A stretch of DNA of 14,258 nucleotides from JAGTRP01 sp050259815 (GTDB lineage Bacteria; Pseudomonadota; Gammaproteobacteria; Burkholderiales; Rhodocyclaceae), in contig JBLNBI010000016.1 of assembly GCA_050259815.1 (NCBI GenBank), forward strand, positions 1-14,258. The letters are read 5' to 3'. Position 1 is the first letter of the stretch, and each line of letters starts with the position of its first letter. The notes beneath the pieces are model-generated. The model saw nothing but the letters and a program-made list of their open reading frames with translations. It was not told the DNA's origin and searched no databases. This document shows, one piece after another, positions 1 to 6,620 of this stretch. The position numbers and the translations under genes are program-made.

Positions 1-547
1 AATTGAAGGCGGTCATGGCCCGGGTGCCGTTGATGCCGACCAGCCAGTCGGATTCGGAGCGGCACACGGCGGCGTTGCCCAGGCCCACCATCTCCTCGCC
101 GGCCCGCAGGTGGGCGAAGCCGTCCCGGATGGCCTGGGGCGTCATGGACTGCAGCCACAGCCGCTGGACCGGCTTGCCGGACTTGGCGTGCTGGGCGATG
201 TAATTGAAGATGAGTTCGCCTTCCCGTCCCGCGTCGCAGGCATTCACCAGGCCATCCACATCCTTGCGCTTGATGAGCTTGGTCAGCAGCTTCAGGCGGG
301 ACTCGGTCTTCTCGATCGGCTGGAGGGCAAAATGGGGCGGGATCACCGGCAGGTGGGCAAAGGACCACTTGCCTCGCTTCACCTCGTATTCTTCGGGACA
401 GGCCAGTTCGAGCAGATGGCCGATGGCTGACGACAGAACGTGGTTCTCGCTCTCGTAGTAGTCGTCGTGCTTGGCGAAGCCCCCCAGCGCCTTGGCGATA
501 TCGGCAGCAACGGAAGGTTTTTCGGCGATGATAAGTTTTTTGCCCAT
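1..547 (-). CDS. topB: DNA topoisomerase III, N-terminal part (runs off the window)
   Basis: Type IA topoisomerase that relaxes or decatenates DNA by cutting and passing single strands. Only the first 182 codons are present, and the 3' part lies beyond base 1. The visible part is the TOPRIM domain: the N-terminal AEKPSVA motif with catalytic Glu9, then DAGREGE at residues 105-111 with the metal-binding acidic residues, and further on the GINGTRAMTA stretch (residues 171-180), which is typical of this family. The active-site tyrosine lies outside the window. The ATG at 547 gives the usual N-terminus (MGKKLIIAEKPS). The Shine-Dalgarno sequence is weak, but a good promoter lies just upstream. 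The short TOPRIM start looks like topoisomerase III rather than topA; this is a judgement from sequence style. dprA lies upstream on the same strand, 192 bases away. Confidence 0.9.
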   Translation of the reverse strand, partial: MGKKLIIAEKPSVAADIAKALGGFAKHDDYYESENHVLSSAIGHLLELACPEEYEVKRGKWSFAHLPVIPPHFALQPIEKTESRLKLLTKLIKRKDVDGLVNACDAGREGELIFNYIAQHAKSGKPVQRLWLQSMTPQAIRDGFAHLRAGEEMVGLGNAAVCRSESDWLVGINGTRAMTAFN

Positions 548-739
548 GGAATCTGCTCGTAAATTGCCGGGCCATGATAAGAGGCGGAATACTGCCTTGG
601 CAAGGGAAAGCGTCGACGCACTGGCAATGGCCGGCCGGTCGGAATTTGCCTGGCGGGGAGGTCCGGTAGCCCTTGGTGAATGGCGGCCAGCGTTTGGAAA
701 GCCCCGCTTCGGCGTTGTTCCCGGGCCCGGTTCTTTCGG
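548..739. other. dprA-topB intergenic gap; no smg (DUF494) gene seen
   Basis: This 192-bp gap holds the topB promoter at its topB end and a 10-bp palindrome, CCGGGCCCGG, at 721-730 next to the dprA stop. No coding sequence or convincing terminator was found. In many beta- and gammaproteobacteria a small smg/DUF494 gene follows dprA; reading both strands here gave nothing that resembles it. Confidence 0.6.
574..603 (-). promoter_or_regulatory. Probable sigma-70 promoter of topB
   Basis: Read on the minus strand, TTGCCA (603-598) and TATCAT (579-574) each match the -35 and -10 consensus at five of six positions and are 18 bases apart. Transcription would start near 567, leaving a leader of about 20 bases before the topB ATG at 547. 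This would let topB be expressed separately from dprA and the LysM gene. Confidence 0.5.
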
Positions 740-1816
740 CTATGGGGCGATCCGCTGGTAGCGGTTGCCGGGCAGCGGCGCCACCCGCCCCTCCAGTTCG
801 AGGGCGAGGAGGCTGGGAAGAAGGGTGTCAGCGGTAAGGCCGGTGCGCTCGGCCAGCTCATCCACGCCGCAGGGGTCATGGCCGAGGGCGGCGAGGACCG
901 GGTCGTCTTCATCTGTCGAAACCGGGGGCGCGGGGTCCGGACGGGCGAGGTTCGCAATTTCCTCAAGGACGTCCTGGGCGGTTTCCACCAGCTTGGCGCC
1001 TTCCCGGATGAGCCGGTGACAGCCCCGGGCCACCGGGGAGTGGATCGAGCCCGGAATCGCAAATACCTCTCGGCCCTGTTCCGCCGCCAGTCGGGCGGTG
1101 ATGAGGGAGCCGCTTTCCGGGGCGGCCTCCACCACCAGGACGCCCGCCGACAACCCGGAAATGATGCGGTTCCGCCGGGGGAAGTTGGCGGCGGCGGAAG
1201 GCGTCCCGAGGGGGAACTCGGACACGATGGCGCCCCGCTCGGCAATGGCCAGGGCGAGGTCCCGGTTGCGGGCAGGGTAGATGCGGTCGGCGCCGGTGCC
1301 GATGACTGCCACCGTCGAGCCGGCCGCAGTCAGTGCTCCCTGGTGGGCGGCGGCGTCGATGCCCAGGGCAAGGCCGCTGACGATGGTCAGCCCTTCGGCA
1401 GCGAGGGCCTTGGCGAAGGCTTCGGCGTTTTGCATCCCCTGGCGGGTGGCATTGCGGCTGCCGACGATGGCCAGGGACGGGGTGTTGAGCAACTCCGGTC
1501 GACCGCGGACGTAGAGGACGGTCGGCGGATCGGAAATTTCCAGCAGGGCCTTCGGGTAGGACTCATCCGCCAGGGTGAGGATGGCGTGGCCGGGTTCCTC
1601 GGCCCAGGCGAGGGCCTGGTCTACAGCGAGGGTGTTGTCGGTATCGAAAAGAAGCTCGGACCGGTCGCCGATGATTTCCCGGATTGCCAGGAGATCCGTT
1701 TCGAAGATGGCTTCCGGCGGACCGAAGGCGGCGAGGAGCTTGCGCTGGGTCTGGGTCCCGATGCCGGGAACCAGGGTCAGCCGCAGCCAGGCGGCCAGTC
1801 CGCCTGGGGAGGTCAC
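740..1816 (-). CDS. dprA: DNA-processing protein DprA (Smf)
   Basis: DprA binds incoming single-stranded DNA and loads RecA during natural transformation. The 358-residue protein has the usual three parts: an N-terminal helical (SAM-like) domain at about 1-75, a Rossmann-like DNA-binding domain at about 80-290 and a C-terminal winged-helix domain at about 300-355. Visible family motifs are VGSR (118-121), VSGLALGID (146-154), GTGADRIYP (173-181) and the FPRRNRIISGLS stretch (212-223). The start is GTG at 1816, whose last two bases form part of the TGA stop of the LysM gene (GTGA overlap), so the two are probably translationally coupled. The length and motifs look intact. Whether the organism is actually competent cannot be judged from this window. 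Confidence 0.95.
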   Translation of the reverse strand: MTSPGGLAAWLRLTLVPGIGTQTQRKLLAAFGPPEAIFETDLLAIREIIGDRSELLFDTDNTLAVDQALAWAEEPGHAILTLADESYPKALLEISDPPTVLYVRGRPELLNTPSLAIVGSRNATRQGMQNAEAFAKALAAEGLTIVSGLALGIDAAAHQGALTAAGSTVAVIGTGADRIYPARNRDLALAIAERGAIVSEFPLGTPSAAANFPRRNRIISGLSAGVLVVEAAPESGSLITARLAAEQGREVFAIPGSIHSPVARGCHRLIREGAKLVETAQDVLEEIANLARPDPAPPVSTDEDDPVLAALGHDPCGVDELAERTGLTADTLLPSLLALELEGRVAPLPGNRYQRIAP

Positions 1817-2832
1817 GGATTCCTTACGGCGTCGCCGATGATGACAGGCTTGCTCGCTTCCATTACCAGGGCATAGGCAACCCGCTCGAAGACCCGGAAG
1901 ACGAACACTACCGCGTAACGCTCTTCCGGCAGGGCGACGGGGCCGCCCTTGGCAATCTTGGCGTCGTAGCCGGTCTTGGTCTGGTTGCGGAAGAGGGCGA
2001 GAACGTGGCCGACCTCAAGGCCGTCGCGGCTGCCCCGGTTCAGGGCCAGGATGGAATTACGGCCGGCTTCGCTCAGTCCGCCATAGACGGAAACCACTCG
2101 CCCGGCGATGTTTGCTTCGGGACGATGGGGAACATAGGAGATCAGGCGGGGCGTTCCGGCCGGTACCAGGCGGTCGCCGCGGGTGATTTCCTCCCGGGAC
2201 ACGGTAATCTGCACCGTGGCGGGGGCGCCCGGCTCGACCAGTCGGGCATTGCCGAGGAACACGGATTCGAAGCCGAGGACTTCCTCGTTCTCAGGATTCT
2301 TGAGGGGCTTGCCGGGGCGGTAAATCTGCCACTTCGTTTCCTTGGCGTCGGGGATCAGGGTAACGTAGGCGGTGTCACCCCGGCCCAGTTGCTGGTGGTC
2401 ATCCTGGCCAGCGACGATGCGGGGCGCGCTTTCCAGTTCGTTGGCATCGACGATGAGCGGCTGGGAAAGGAAGGGCTCGATGATATTGGGCGGGATGCTG
2501 GGCACTTCCTTCCGGTTCGGTTCGCTGTAAACCTGGGGCTGGACCCGTACCGGCTTGGCGATCTTCAGTTGCGGGATACCGGAGGAGGTGTCGAGCAGGA
2601 CGATATCCCCTGGATAGATGCGATGGGGATTGCGAATCTGTTCCTTGTTGAGGCGCCACACCTCGGGCCAGCGCCAGGGCTCCTTGAGGAATTTGCCGGA
2701 GATGCTCCACAGGGTGTCCCCGGGAACGACGATGTGGCGGTCGGGCGGGTTGTCGACCAGCTGGATTGGTTCTTGGGCAAATGCGCAGGCTGCCATTACG
2801 GCAAGAAAGAGCGCGGATATAATGCGAACCAT
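1813..2832 (-). CDS. Exported LysM-domain protein, TsaP-like
   Basis: Predicted peptidoglycan-binding protein of the cell envelope. The ATG at 2832 is chosen because it begins a clear signal peptide (residues 1-19, MVRIISALFLAVMAACAFA, then QEP) and has a GAGG Shine-Dalgarno upstream; an in-frame ATG at 2934 would bury the signal behind 34 polar residues. A single LysM domain spans about residues 33-81 (HIVVPGDTLWSIS to YPGDIVLLD), followed by a long beta-rich C-terminal region. Homologues next to dprA/def/fmt include the TsaP group, which anchors the type IV pilus secretin to peptidoglycan; that role is plausible but not shown here. A pilus link would fit with dprA, since pili take up DNA. 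The length is 339 residues. Confidence 0.88.
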   Translation of the reverse strand: MVRIISALFLAVMAACAFAQEPIQLVDNPPDRHIVVPGDTLWSISGKFLKEPWRWPEVWRLNKEQIRNPHRIYPGDIVLLDTSSGIPQLKIAKPVRVQPQVYSEPNRKEVPSIPPNIIEPFLSQPLIVDANELESAPRIVAGQDDHQQLGRGDTAYVTLIPDAKETKWQIYRPGKPLKNPENEEVLGFESVFLGNARLVEPGAPATVQITVSREEITRGDRLVPAGTPRLISYVPHRPEANIAGRVVSVYGGLSEAGRNSILALNRGSRDGLEVGHVLALFRNQTKTGYDAKIAKGGPVALPEERYAVVFVFRVFERVAYALVMEASKPVIIGDAVRNP

Positions 2833-2867
2833 CGTCGTATCCTCACGTGCCGGCGGAACAGGAAACA

Positions 2868-2895
2868 AACTTCGCTGTCGAAGTTGGCAAGTCAA
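2868..2895 (-). promoter_or_regulatory. Possible promoter with dyad upstream of the LysM gene
   Basis: On the minus strand, TTGACT (2895-2890) resembles a -35 element. Immediately downstream is a perfect 7-bp inverted repeat, AACTTCG-CTGT-CGAAGTT (2868-2885), which covers the place where a -10 would be. No good -10 hexamer was seen. The dyad could be an operator or an RNA hairpin in the leader. Weak evidence. Confidence 0.3.
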
Positions 2896-2974
2896 ACCCT
2901 GTCCAAATCTCGGAAATTGCTTGAGATTCTGCACGTAATGGCTTAAGCGAGCAAGCTTTCATTCGGTTTTTTCT

Positions 2975-3478
2975 ATGGCCTTATTACCCATTCTGCGTTA
3001 TCCCGATCCCCGCCTGAAAAAGGTGGCGGCGCCCATTTCCAAAGTCGATGACAGCATCCGTGCCCTGGCCCGGGACATGGCGGAAACCATGTACGAAGCC
3101 CCCGGTATCGGTTTGGCGGCGACCCAGGTGGATGTCCATAAACAACTGGTGGTCATCGATATTTCCGAGAGCAAGGATCAGCTCCTGGTCATGATCAATG
3201 CCCGGATCCTTGCCCGGGATGGCGCCCAGGAAGGGGAAGAGGGCTGCCTGTCGGTACCCGGCATTTACGACAAGGTGGAGCGGGCGGGGCGGGTCACGGT
3301 CCAGTACCTGGACCTGGACGGCAAGGAGCAGACCCTTGAAGCGGAAGGCCTCTTGGCGGTCTGCATCCAGCATGAGCTGGACCACTTGAACGGCCGCGTC
3401 TTCGTGGACTACCTGTCCCAGCTCAAGCAGACCCGGATCAAGAACAAGCTTTTGAAGCAGTCCCGGATCACGGCATGA
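2975..3478 (+). CDS. def: Peptide deformylase
   Basis: Cytoplasmic metalloenzyme that removes the formyl group from the initiator methionine of new proteins. The 167-residue length is normal and all three family motifs are intact: GIGLAATQ (44-51), EEGCLSVP (88-95) with metal ligand Cys91, and HELDH (133-137) with ligands His133 and His137 and catalytic Glu134. The ATG at 2975 gives the standard N-terminus (MALLPILRYPDPRL). There is no obvious Shine-Dalgarno; the leader just before the start is a run of six T, so ribosomal protein S1 may help initiation. It overlaps fmt by four bases (ATGA), so the two are coupled, as is usual for these functionally paired enzymes. Confidence 0.97.
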   Translation: MALLPILRYPDPRLKKVAAPISKVDDSIRALARDMAETMYEAPGIGLAATQVDVHKQLVVIDISESKDQLLVMINARILARDGAQEGEEGCLSVPGIYDKVERAGRVTVQYLDLDGKEQTLEAEGLLAVCIQHELDHLNGRVFVDYLSQLKQTRIKNKLLKQSRITA

Positions 3479-4398
3479 AGGTCATCTTCGCCGGGACGCC
3501 GGAGTTCGCCGCTGTCGCCCTGCGGGCCATCGCGGCCGCCGGCCATGACATTCCCCTGGTGCTGACCCAGCCGGACCGGCCCGCCGGCCGGGGCATGGCC
3601 CTCCAGGCATCGCCGGTTAAGCGCCTGGCCCAGGAGTTGGGCATCGAGGTCTTCCAGCCCCTGTCCTTGAAGGATCCCGCTGCCCAGGCGACGGTGCGTG
3701 AAATCGGCGCCGACGTCATGGTGGTGGCTGCCTATGGCCTTATCCTGCCCCAGGCGGTCCTCGACATGCCCCGCTTCGGCTGCATCAACATCCATGCTTC
3801 CCTGCTGCCGCGCTGGCGGGGCGCCGCTCCCATCCAGCGGGCCATCCTGGCCGGAGACCAGGAGACCGGGGTCTGCATCATGCAGATGGAGGCCGGACTC
3901 GATACCGGCCCGGTGCTCCTGCGCGGCGTCCTGCCCATCGGGGCGGAGGCCGCGGCAGGCGACATTCATGACCAGCTTGCGGCTATGGGCGGGAAGCTCA
4001 TTGTGGATTGTCTCTCCCAACTGCCGCTCTCGGCCGAGCCCCAGCCGGAGGAGGGCGTCACCTACGCCGCCAAGCTGGAAAAGGCTGAGGCGGCCATCGA
4101 CTGGCGCCGCCCCGCAGCCGAGTTGGATCGGCTCATTCGCGCCTTCAATCCATTCCCCGGTGCCCAGGCCCTGCTGAAGGGAAGCGGGGTCAAGGTCTGG
4201 CGGGCTCGCCTTGTGGACGGCCGTGGCGAGCCGGGGGAAATTCTGGCCGCCAGCAAGGACGGCATCGCCGTCGCCTGCGGCGAGGGTGCCATTCTCATCA
4301 CCGAATTGCAGAAGGCGGGTGGCAAGCGCCTGCCGGCCATGCAGTTCCTGGCGGGCAATGCCCTGGCCAAGGGCGACCGTTTCGACCTTCAGGCTTGA
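3475..4398 (+). CDS. fmt: Methionyl-tRNA formyltransferase
   Basis: Transfers a formyl group from 10-formyl-tetrahydrofolate to Met-tRNA for translation initiation. The protein is 307 residues, typical for the family. The N-terminal Rossmann-type catalytic domain (about 1-205) has the NIHASLLPRWRGAAPIQRA signature with catalytic Asn105 and His107, and Asp143 in the GLDTGP motif. A C-terminal OB-like tRNA-binding domain covers about 205-307. The start ATG overlaps the def stop (ATGA). The TGA stop lies inside the -35 box of the presumed heat-shock promoter for htpX, so the end of this gene carries a regulatory signal for its neighbour. Confidence 0.97.
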   Translation: MKVIFAGTPEFAAVALRAIAAAGHDIPLVLTQPDRPAGRGMALQASPVKRLAQELGIEVFQPLSLKDPAAQATVREIGADVMVVAAYGLILPQAVLDMPRFGCINIHASLLPRWRGAAPIQRAILAGDQETGVCIMQMEAGLDTGPVLLRGVLPIGAEAAAGDIHDQLAAMGGKLIVDCLSQLPLSAEPQPEEGVTYAAKLEKAEAAIDWRRPAAELDRLIRAFNPFPGAQALLKGSGVKVWRARLVDGRGEPGEILAASKDGIAVACGEGAILITELQKAGGKRLPAMQFLAGNALAKGDRFDLQA

Positions 4399-4422
4399 AA
4401 TCCATCCTGGAGCCCCCCATCT
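4394..4422 (+). promoter_or_regulatory. Sigma-32 (RpoH) heat-shock promoter of htpX
   Basis: CTTGAAA at 4394-4400 and CCCCATCT at 4415-4422 match the sigma-32 consensus (CTTGAAA, 11-16 bases, CCCCATnT) at every specified position, with a 14-base spacer. Transcription would start near 4429, about 32 bases before the htpX ATG. HtpX is a known heat-shock protease in Escherichia coli, so site and gene agree. The fmt stop codon (4396-4398) is part of the -35 element. Confidence 0.85.
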
Positions 4423-4441
4423 GTGGGGCATGAATTCCTAT

Positions 4442-4453
4442 CTCCCACGGAGG
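4442..4453 (+). promoter_or_regulatory. htpX ribosome binding site within a small hairpin
   Basis: GGAGG at 4449-4453 lies eight bases before the htpX ATG at 4462 and decides that start over an in-frame GTG at 4423. The sequence CTCC-CAC-GGAG (4442-4452) can fold on it as a four-pair hairpin. This is short, so melting on heating is possible but unproven. Confidence 0.55.
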
Positions 4454-4461
4454 CTCCAAGG

Positions 4462-5307
4462 ATGTTCAACTGGATGAAAACAGCGATGCTGATGGCGGCC
4501 ATCATGGCCCTCTTCGGCATCGTGGGCGGCCTGATCGGTGGTAAGGGTGGCATGTTGCTGGCCCTGATCCTGGGTGGCGCCATGAACGTCTTCTCCTACT
4601 GGTTCTCGGACCAGATGGTGCTGAGGATGTACAACGCCCAGGAAGTGGACGAGTTCAGCGCGCCCCAGTTCTACCGCGTGGTGCGGGAGCTGACCCAGCG
4701 GGCGGGCCTGCCCATGCCCCGGGTCTATGTGATCGACGAAGACCAGCCCAACGCCTTCGCCACCGGGCGCAATCCGGAGCATGCGGCGGTGGCCGCCACC
4801 ACCGGCATCCTGCGGCTGCTGTCGGCCCGGGAACTGCGGGGCGTCATGGCCCACGAACTGGCCCATGTCCAGCATCGGGATATCCTGATTTCCACCATCT
4901 CGGCCACCATGGCCGGTGCCATTTCCGCCCTGGCCAATTTCGCCGTATTCCTGGGCGGACGGGACGAGGAAGGGCGGTCGATGAATCCGATCGCAGGCAT
5001 CCTGGTGGCCTTCCTGGCGCCCTTGGCAGCCAGCCTGATCCAGATGGCCATTTCCCGCGCCCGGGAGTTCGAGGCCGACCGGGGCGGCGCCGAGATCAGC
5101 CAGGATCCCCATGCCCTGGCCGATGCCCTCTACAAGATACAGATGTATGCCGAGGGGCGTATTCCCATGATGACGGCGGAAGCCCATCCGGAAACCGCCC
5201 AGATGATGATCCTGAACCCCCTGTCCGGCGGCGGGCTGCAAAGCCTTTTCTCCACCCATCCTCCCACCGAAGAGCGCATTGCCCGGCTGCGGGCGATGGC
5301 CCGTTAG
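4462..5307 (+). CDS. htpX: Membrane protease HtpX (M48 family)
   Basis: Inner-membrane zinc metalloprotease that degrades misfolded membrane proteins. The 281-residue form starting at ATG 4462 has the canonical MFNWMKTAML start and a strong GGAGG site. Two N-terminal membrane segments lie at about 5-26 and 30-50, and two more hydrophobic stretches at about 143-165 and 175-197. The zinc site is HELAH (131-135), with the third ligand in REFEAD (Glu202). The C-terminal STHPPTEERIARL motif (264-276) is also typical. It is preceded by its own sigma-32 promoter, so it should respond to heat independently of def-fmt. Its stop overlaps the stop of the convergent speH/speD gene, and no terminator separates them. 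Confidence 0.95.
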   Translation: MFNWMKTAMLMAAIMALFGIVGGLIGGKGGMLLALILGGAMNVFSYWFSDQMVLRMYNAQEVDEFSAPQFYRVVRELTQRAGLPMPRVYVIDEDQPNAFATGRNPEHAAVAATTGILRLLSARELRGVMAHELAHVQHRDILISTISATMAGAISALANFAVFLGGRDEEGRSMNPIAGILVAFLAPLAASLIQMAISRAREFEADRGGAEISQDPHALADALYKIQMYAEGRIPMMTAEAHPETAQMMILNPLSGGGLQSLFSTHPPTEERIARLRAMAR

Positions 5308-5684
5308 GCCCGGAGATTGCCCCGGAAGACCTGCTGCCGTTCCGCCCGGGCCGGAGCGAAGGAGGCGATGCTTTCGTCGAAGAGGGCATGGGCGCGGGCG
5401 CTGTTGTCGCCGCTGTAGTTGCAGACATAGACGTCGAGGGTGACGCCGCCCAACTCCGGCCAGGTATGGATCGCCAGATGGGATTCGGCCAGGACTACCG
5501 TACCGGTGACGCCGGCCGGTTCCCCGGACTCGTTCCTGAATTGGTGGAAATAGCAGCCGACCACGGTGAGTCCGTGGCGCTCGCAGGCAGCGACGCAGAA
5601 GGCTTCCAGCCCCGGGGCGTCCAGGAGGAAGCCGGTGGGGCAGCGGCAATCGTGGAGATCGGCGATCAGGTGGAGGCCTTGCAT
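5304..5684 (-). CDS. speD: S-adenosylmethionine decarboxylase proenzyme
   Basis: Pyruvoyl-dependent enzyme that makes decarboxylated SAM, the aminopropyl donor for spermidine synthesis. At 126 residues it belongs to the short prokaryotic class (also called SpeH). Self-cleavage should occur at Glu67-Ser68 within LAESHLAIHTWPE, turning Ser68 into the pyruvoyl group; His73 and Cys88 have the same spacing from it as in characterised short enzymes. No spermidine synthase gene is adjacent. It lies nine bases after the nuclease gene on the same strand, so the two may share a transcript, although no functional link is obvious. Its TAA stop overlaps the htpX stop on the other strand. Confidence 0.93.
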   Translation of the reverse strand: MQGLHLIADLHDCRCPTGFLLDAPGLEAFCVAACERHGLTVVGCYFHQFRNESGEPAGVTGTVVLAESHLAIHTWPELGGVTLDVYVCNYSGDNSARAHALFDESIASFAPARAERQQVFRGNLRA

Positions 5685-5693
5685 GACGGAATT

Positions 5694-6587
5694 CTATTCC
5701 GTTTCACGTGAAACACGGCCGAATATCGTTTCTAGTGTCCGGCCCAGTCGATAGCCCGCTTCGGCCAGGCGGCGATCGGCGATGGCCCGGGATTGGGATT
5801 GGAATTCCTCGGTGATGGTGGGCAGCAGGCTGCCGGCTGCGATTGGGTAGGCAGCCTCCCGGCTCAAGTCCCGGCTTTCCTTTTCCCACAGGCCGACGCC
5901 CCCCTGGCGGGGCGGCTTGGGATGGGCAGCCAGGATGGTATCGGTGGCCCTCTCCAGTCGTTCTCCCCGCAGCCAAGGCGGGCCGGGCAGGTCGTCCCAC
6001 CAGGTGTGGAGATTAGTGAAGGGCAGGCGGGGATTGAGGGGATTCTCTATTTCGAAGCGATTGCCCCCTTCATCGTCCCGGGTGCCGACGTGGAGGGGCT
6101 GGTGGATGTCCGCTACCAGGTGAATCACCCAGGGCAGGGCATAGGTTCGTTCCACGGCCGGGACGGTCGGGTTGCGCAGGCGGCGGAGGAGCCGTTCCAG
6201 TTGCTGGTCCAGTTCCCCGTGCCGTTCTTTGCCCTCACCAATGATGTCCACGTAATGCCAGGACTTGTGGCGGGCCGTATCGGGCATGCCTGCGAAGGCC
6301 GGGGTCGGCGTCTCGCTGGCGTCGTCGTAGAAGCGCGGATCCTTGCGGATATCGTCCGGCCAGGTGGAAGCCTCGAGAAAGGCGGCGTATCCCGGTTCTT
6401 CTTTCGCCTTGGCAGTCCACTTTGGGTAATCGGGATGGCTTTCCAGCAGGGCGGCGACCTGTTGACGGGCGGCCGGGGACATCTGGCGCCAGGCGACGGC
6501 GGCTACCAGGCGGTGGCCGGCGGCGTTCCAGGCCCAGGCGGGAAAGGTGGCCGCAAGGGCCAGGAGGGCGATCAAAATGCGTTTCAT
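5694..6587 (-). CDS. Secreted S1/P1-type nuclease
   Basis: Predicted zinc-dependent single-strand nuclease/3'-nucleotidase, exported from the cytoplasm. The ATG at 6587 gives a 19-residue signal peptide (MKRILIALLALAATFPAWA) whose removal would expose Trp20, the N-terminal zinc ligand of this family. The nine ligands expected from P1 nuclease are all visible: Trp20, His25, Asp78, His111, His156, Asp160, His166, His194 and Asp198, within motifs such as HLVADIHQPLHVG and NLHTWWDD. The 297-residue length is normal. The open frame continues far upstream of the start, antisense to rsmB, but that part is a GC-rich shadow. There is no Shine-Dalgarno. The last codons contain a perfect parS sequence. 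The natural substrate is unknown; scavenging of phosphate or nucleotides is a reasonable guess. Confidence 0.93.
   Translation of the reverse strand: MKRILIALLALAATFPAWAWNAAGHRLVAAVAWRQMSPAARQQVAALLESHPDYPKWTAKAKEEPGYAAFLEASTWPDDIRKDPRFYDDASETPTPAFAGMPDTARHKSWHYVDIIGEGKERHGELDQQLERLLRRLRNPTVPAVERTYALPWVIHLVADIHQPLHVGTRDDEGGNRFEIENPLNPRLPFTNLHTWWDDLPGPPWLRGERLERATDTILAAHPKPPRQGGVGLWEKESRDLSREAAYPIAAGSLLPTITEEFQSQSRAIADRRLAEAGYRLGRTLETIFGRVSRETE
5700..5715. promoter_or_regulatory. parS site 1 (ParB-binding palindrome)
   Basis: GTTTCACGTGAAAC at 5701-5714 is identical to the 14-bp parS palindrome found near the origin in many bacteria; the 16-bp form matches at 15 of 16. It sits in the last codons of the nuclease gene (encoding VSRET), so the chromosome-segregation site overlaps coding sequence. 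Confidence 0.8.
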
Positions 6588-6620
6588 GGCGGCATTATGC
6601 CCCGTGCGATAATGGCGTCC
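6588..6620. promoter_or_regulatory. Compact divergent promoter region between the nuclease and rsmB
   Basis: These 33 bases separate two divergent start codons. On the plus strand TGCGATAAT (6605-6613) is an extended -10 whose start point would fall at about the ATG at 6621. On the minus strand CATAAT (6599-6594) would place a start at about the nuclease ATG at 6587. Neither gene has a Shine-Dalgarno, so leaderless transcripts are possible. The -35 elements are not clear. Confidence 0.35.

Noticed and set aside
1..547. topB fragment read as topA (topoisomerase I)
   Set aside because: The N-terminal TOPRIM sequence and the GINGTRAMTAFN stretch look like the betaproteobacterial topoisomerase III type.
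2842..2851. CACGTG core at 2844-2849 as a third parS site
   Set aside because: The flanks do not resemble GTTT/AAAC; only the six-base core matches.
2940..2972. Weak hairpin and T run before def as a terminator
   Set aside because: No plus-strand gene lies upstream to terminate, and the stem is only about four pairs; the T run is more likely part of the def leader.
3409..4431. Minus-strand open frame of 340 codons opposite fmt
   Set aside because: Antisense shadow; fmt is complete with all catalytic residues.
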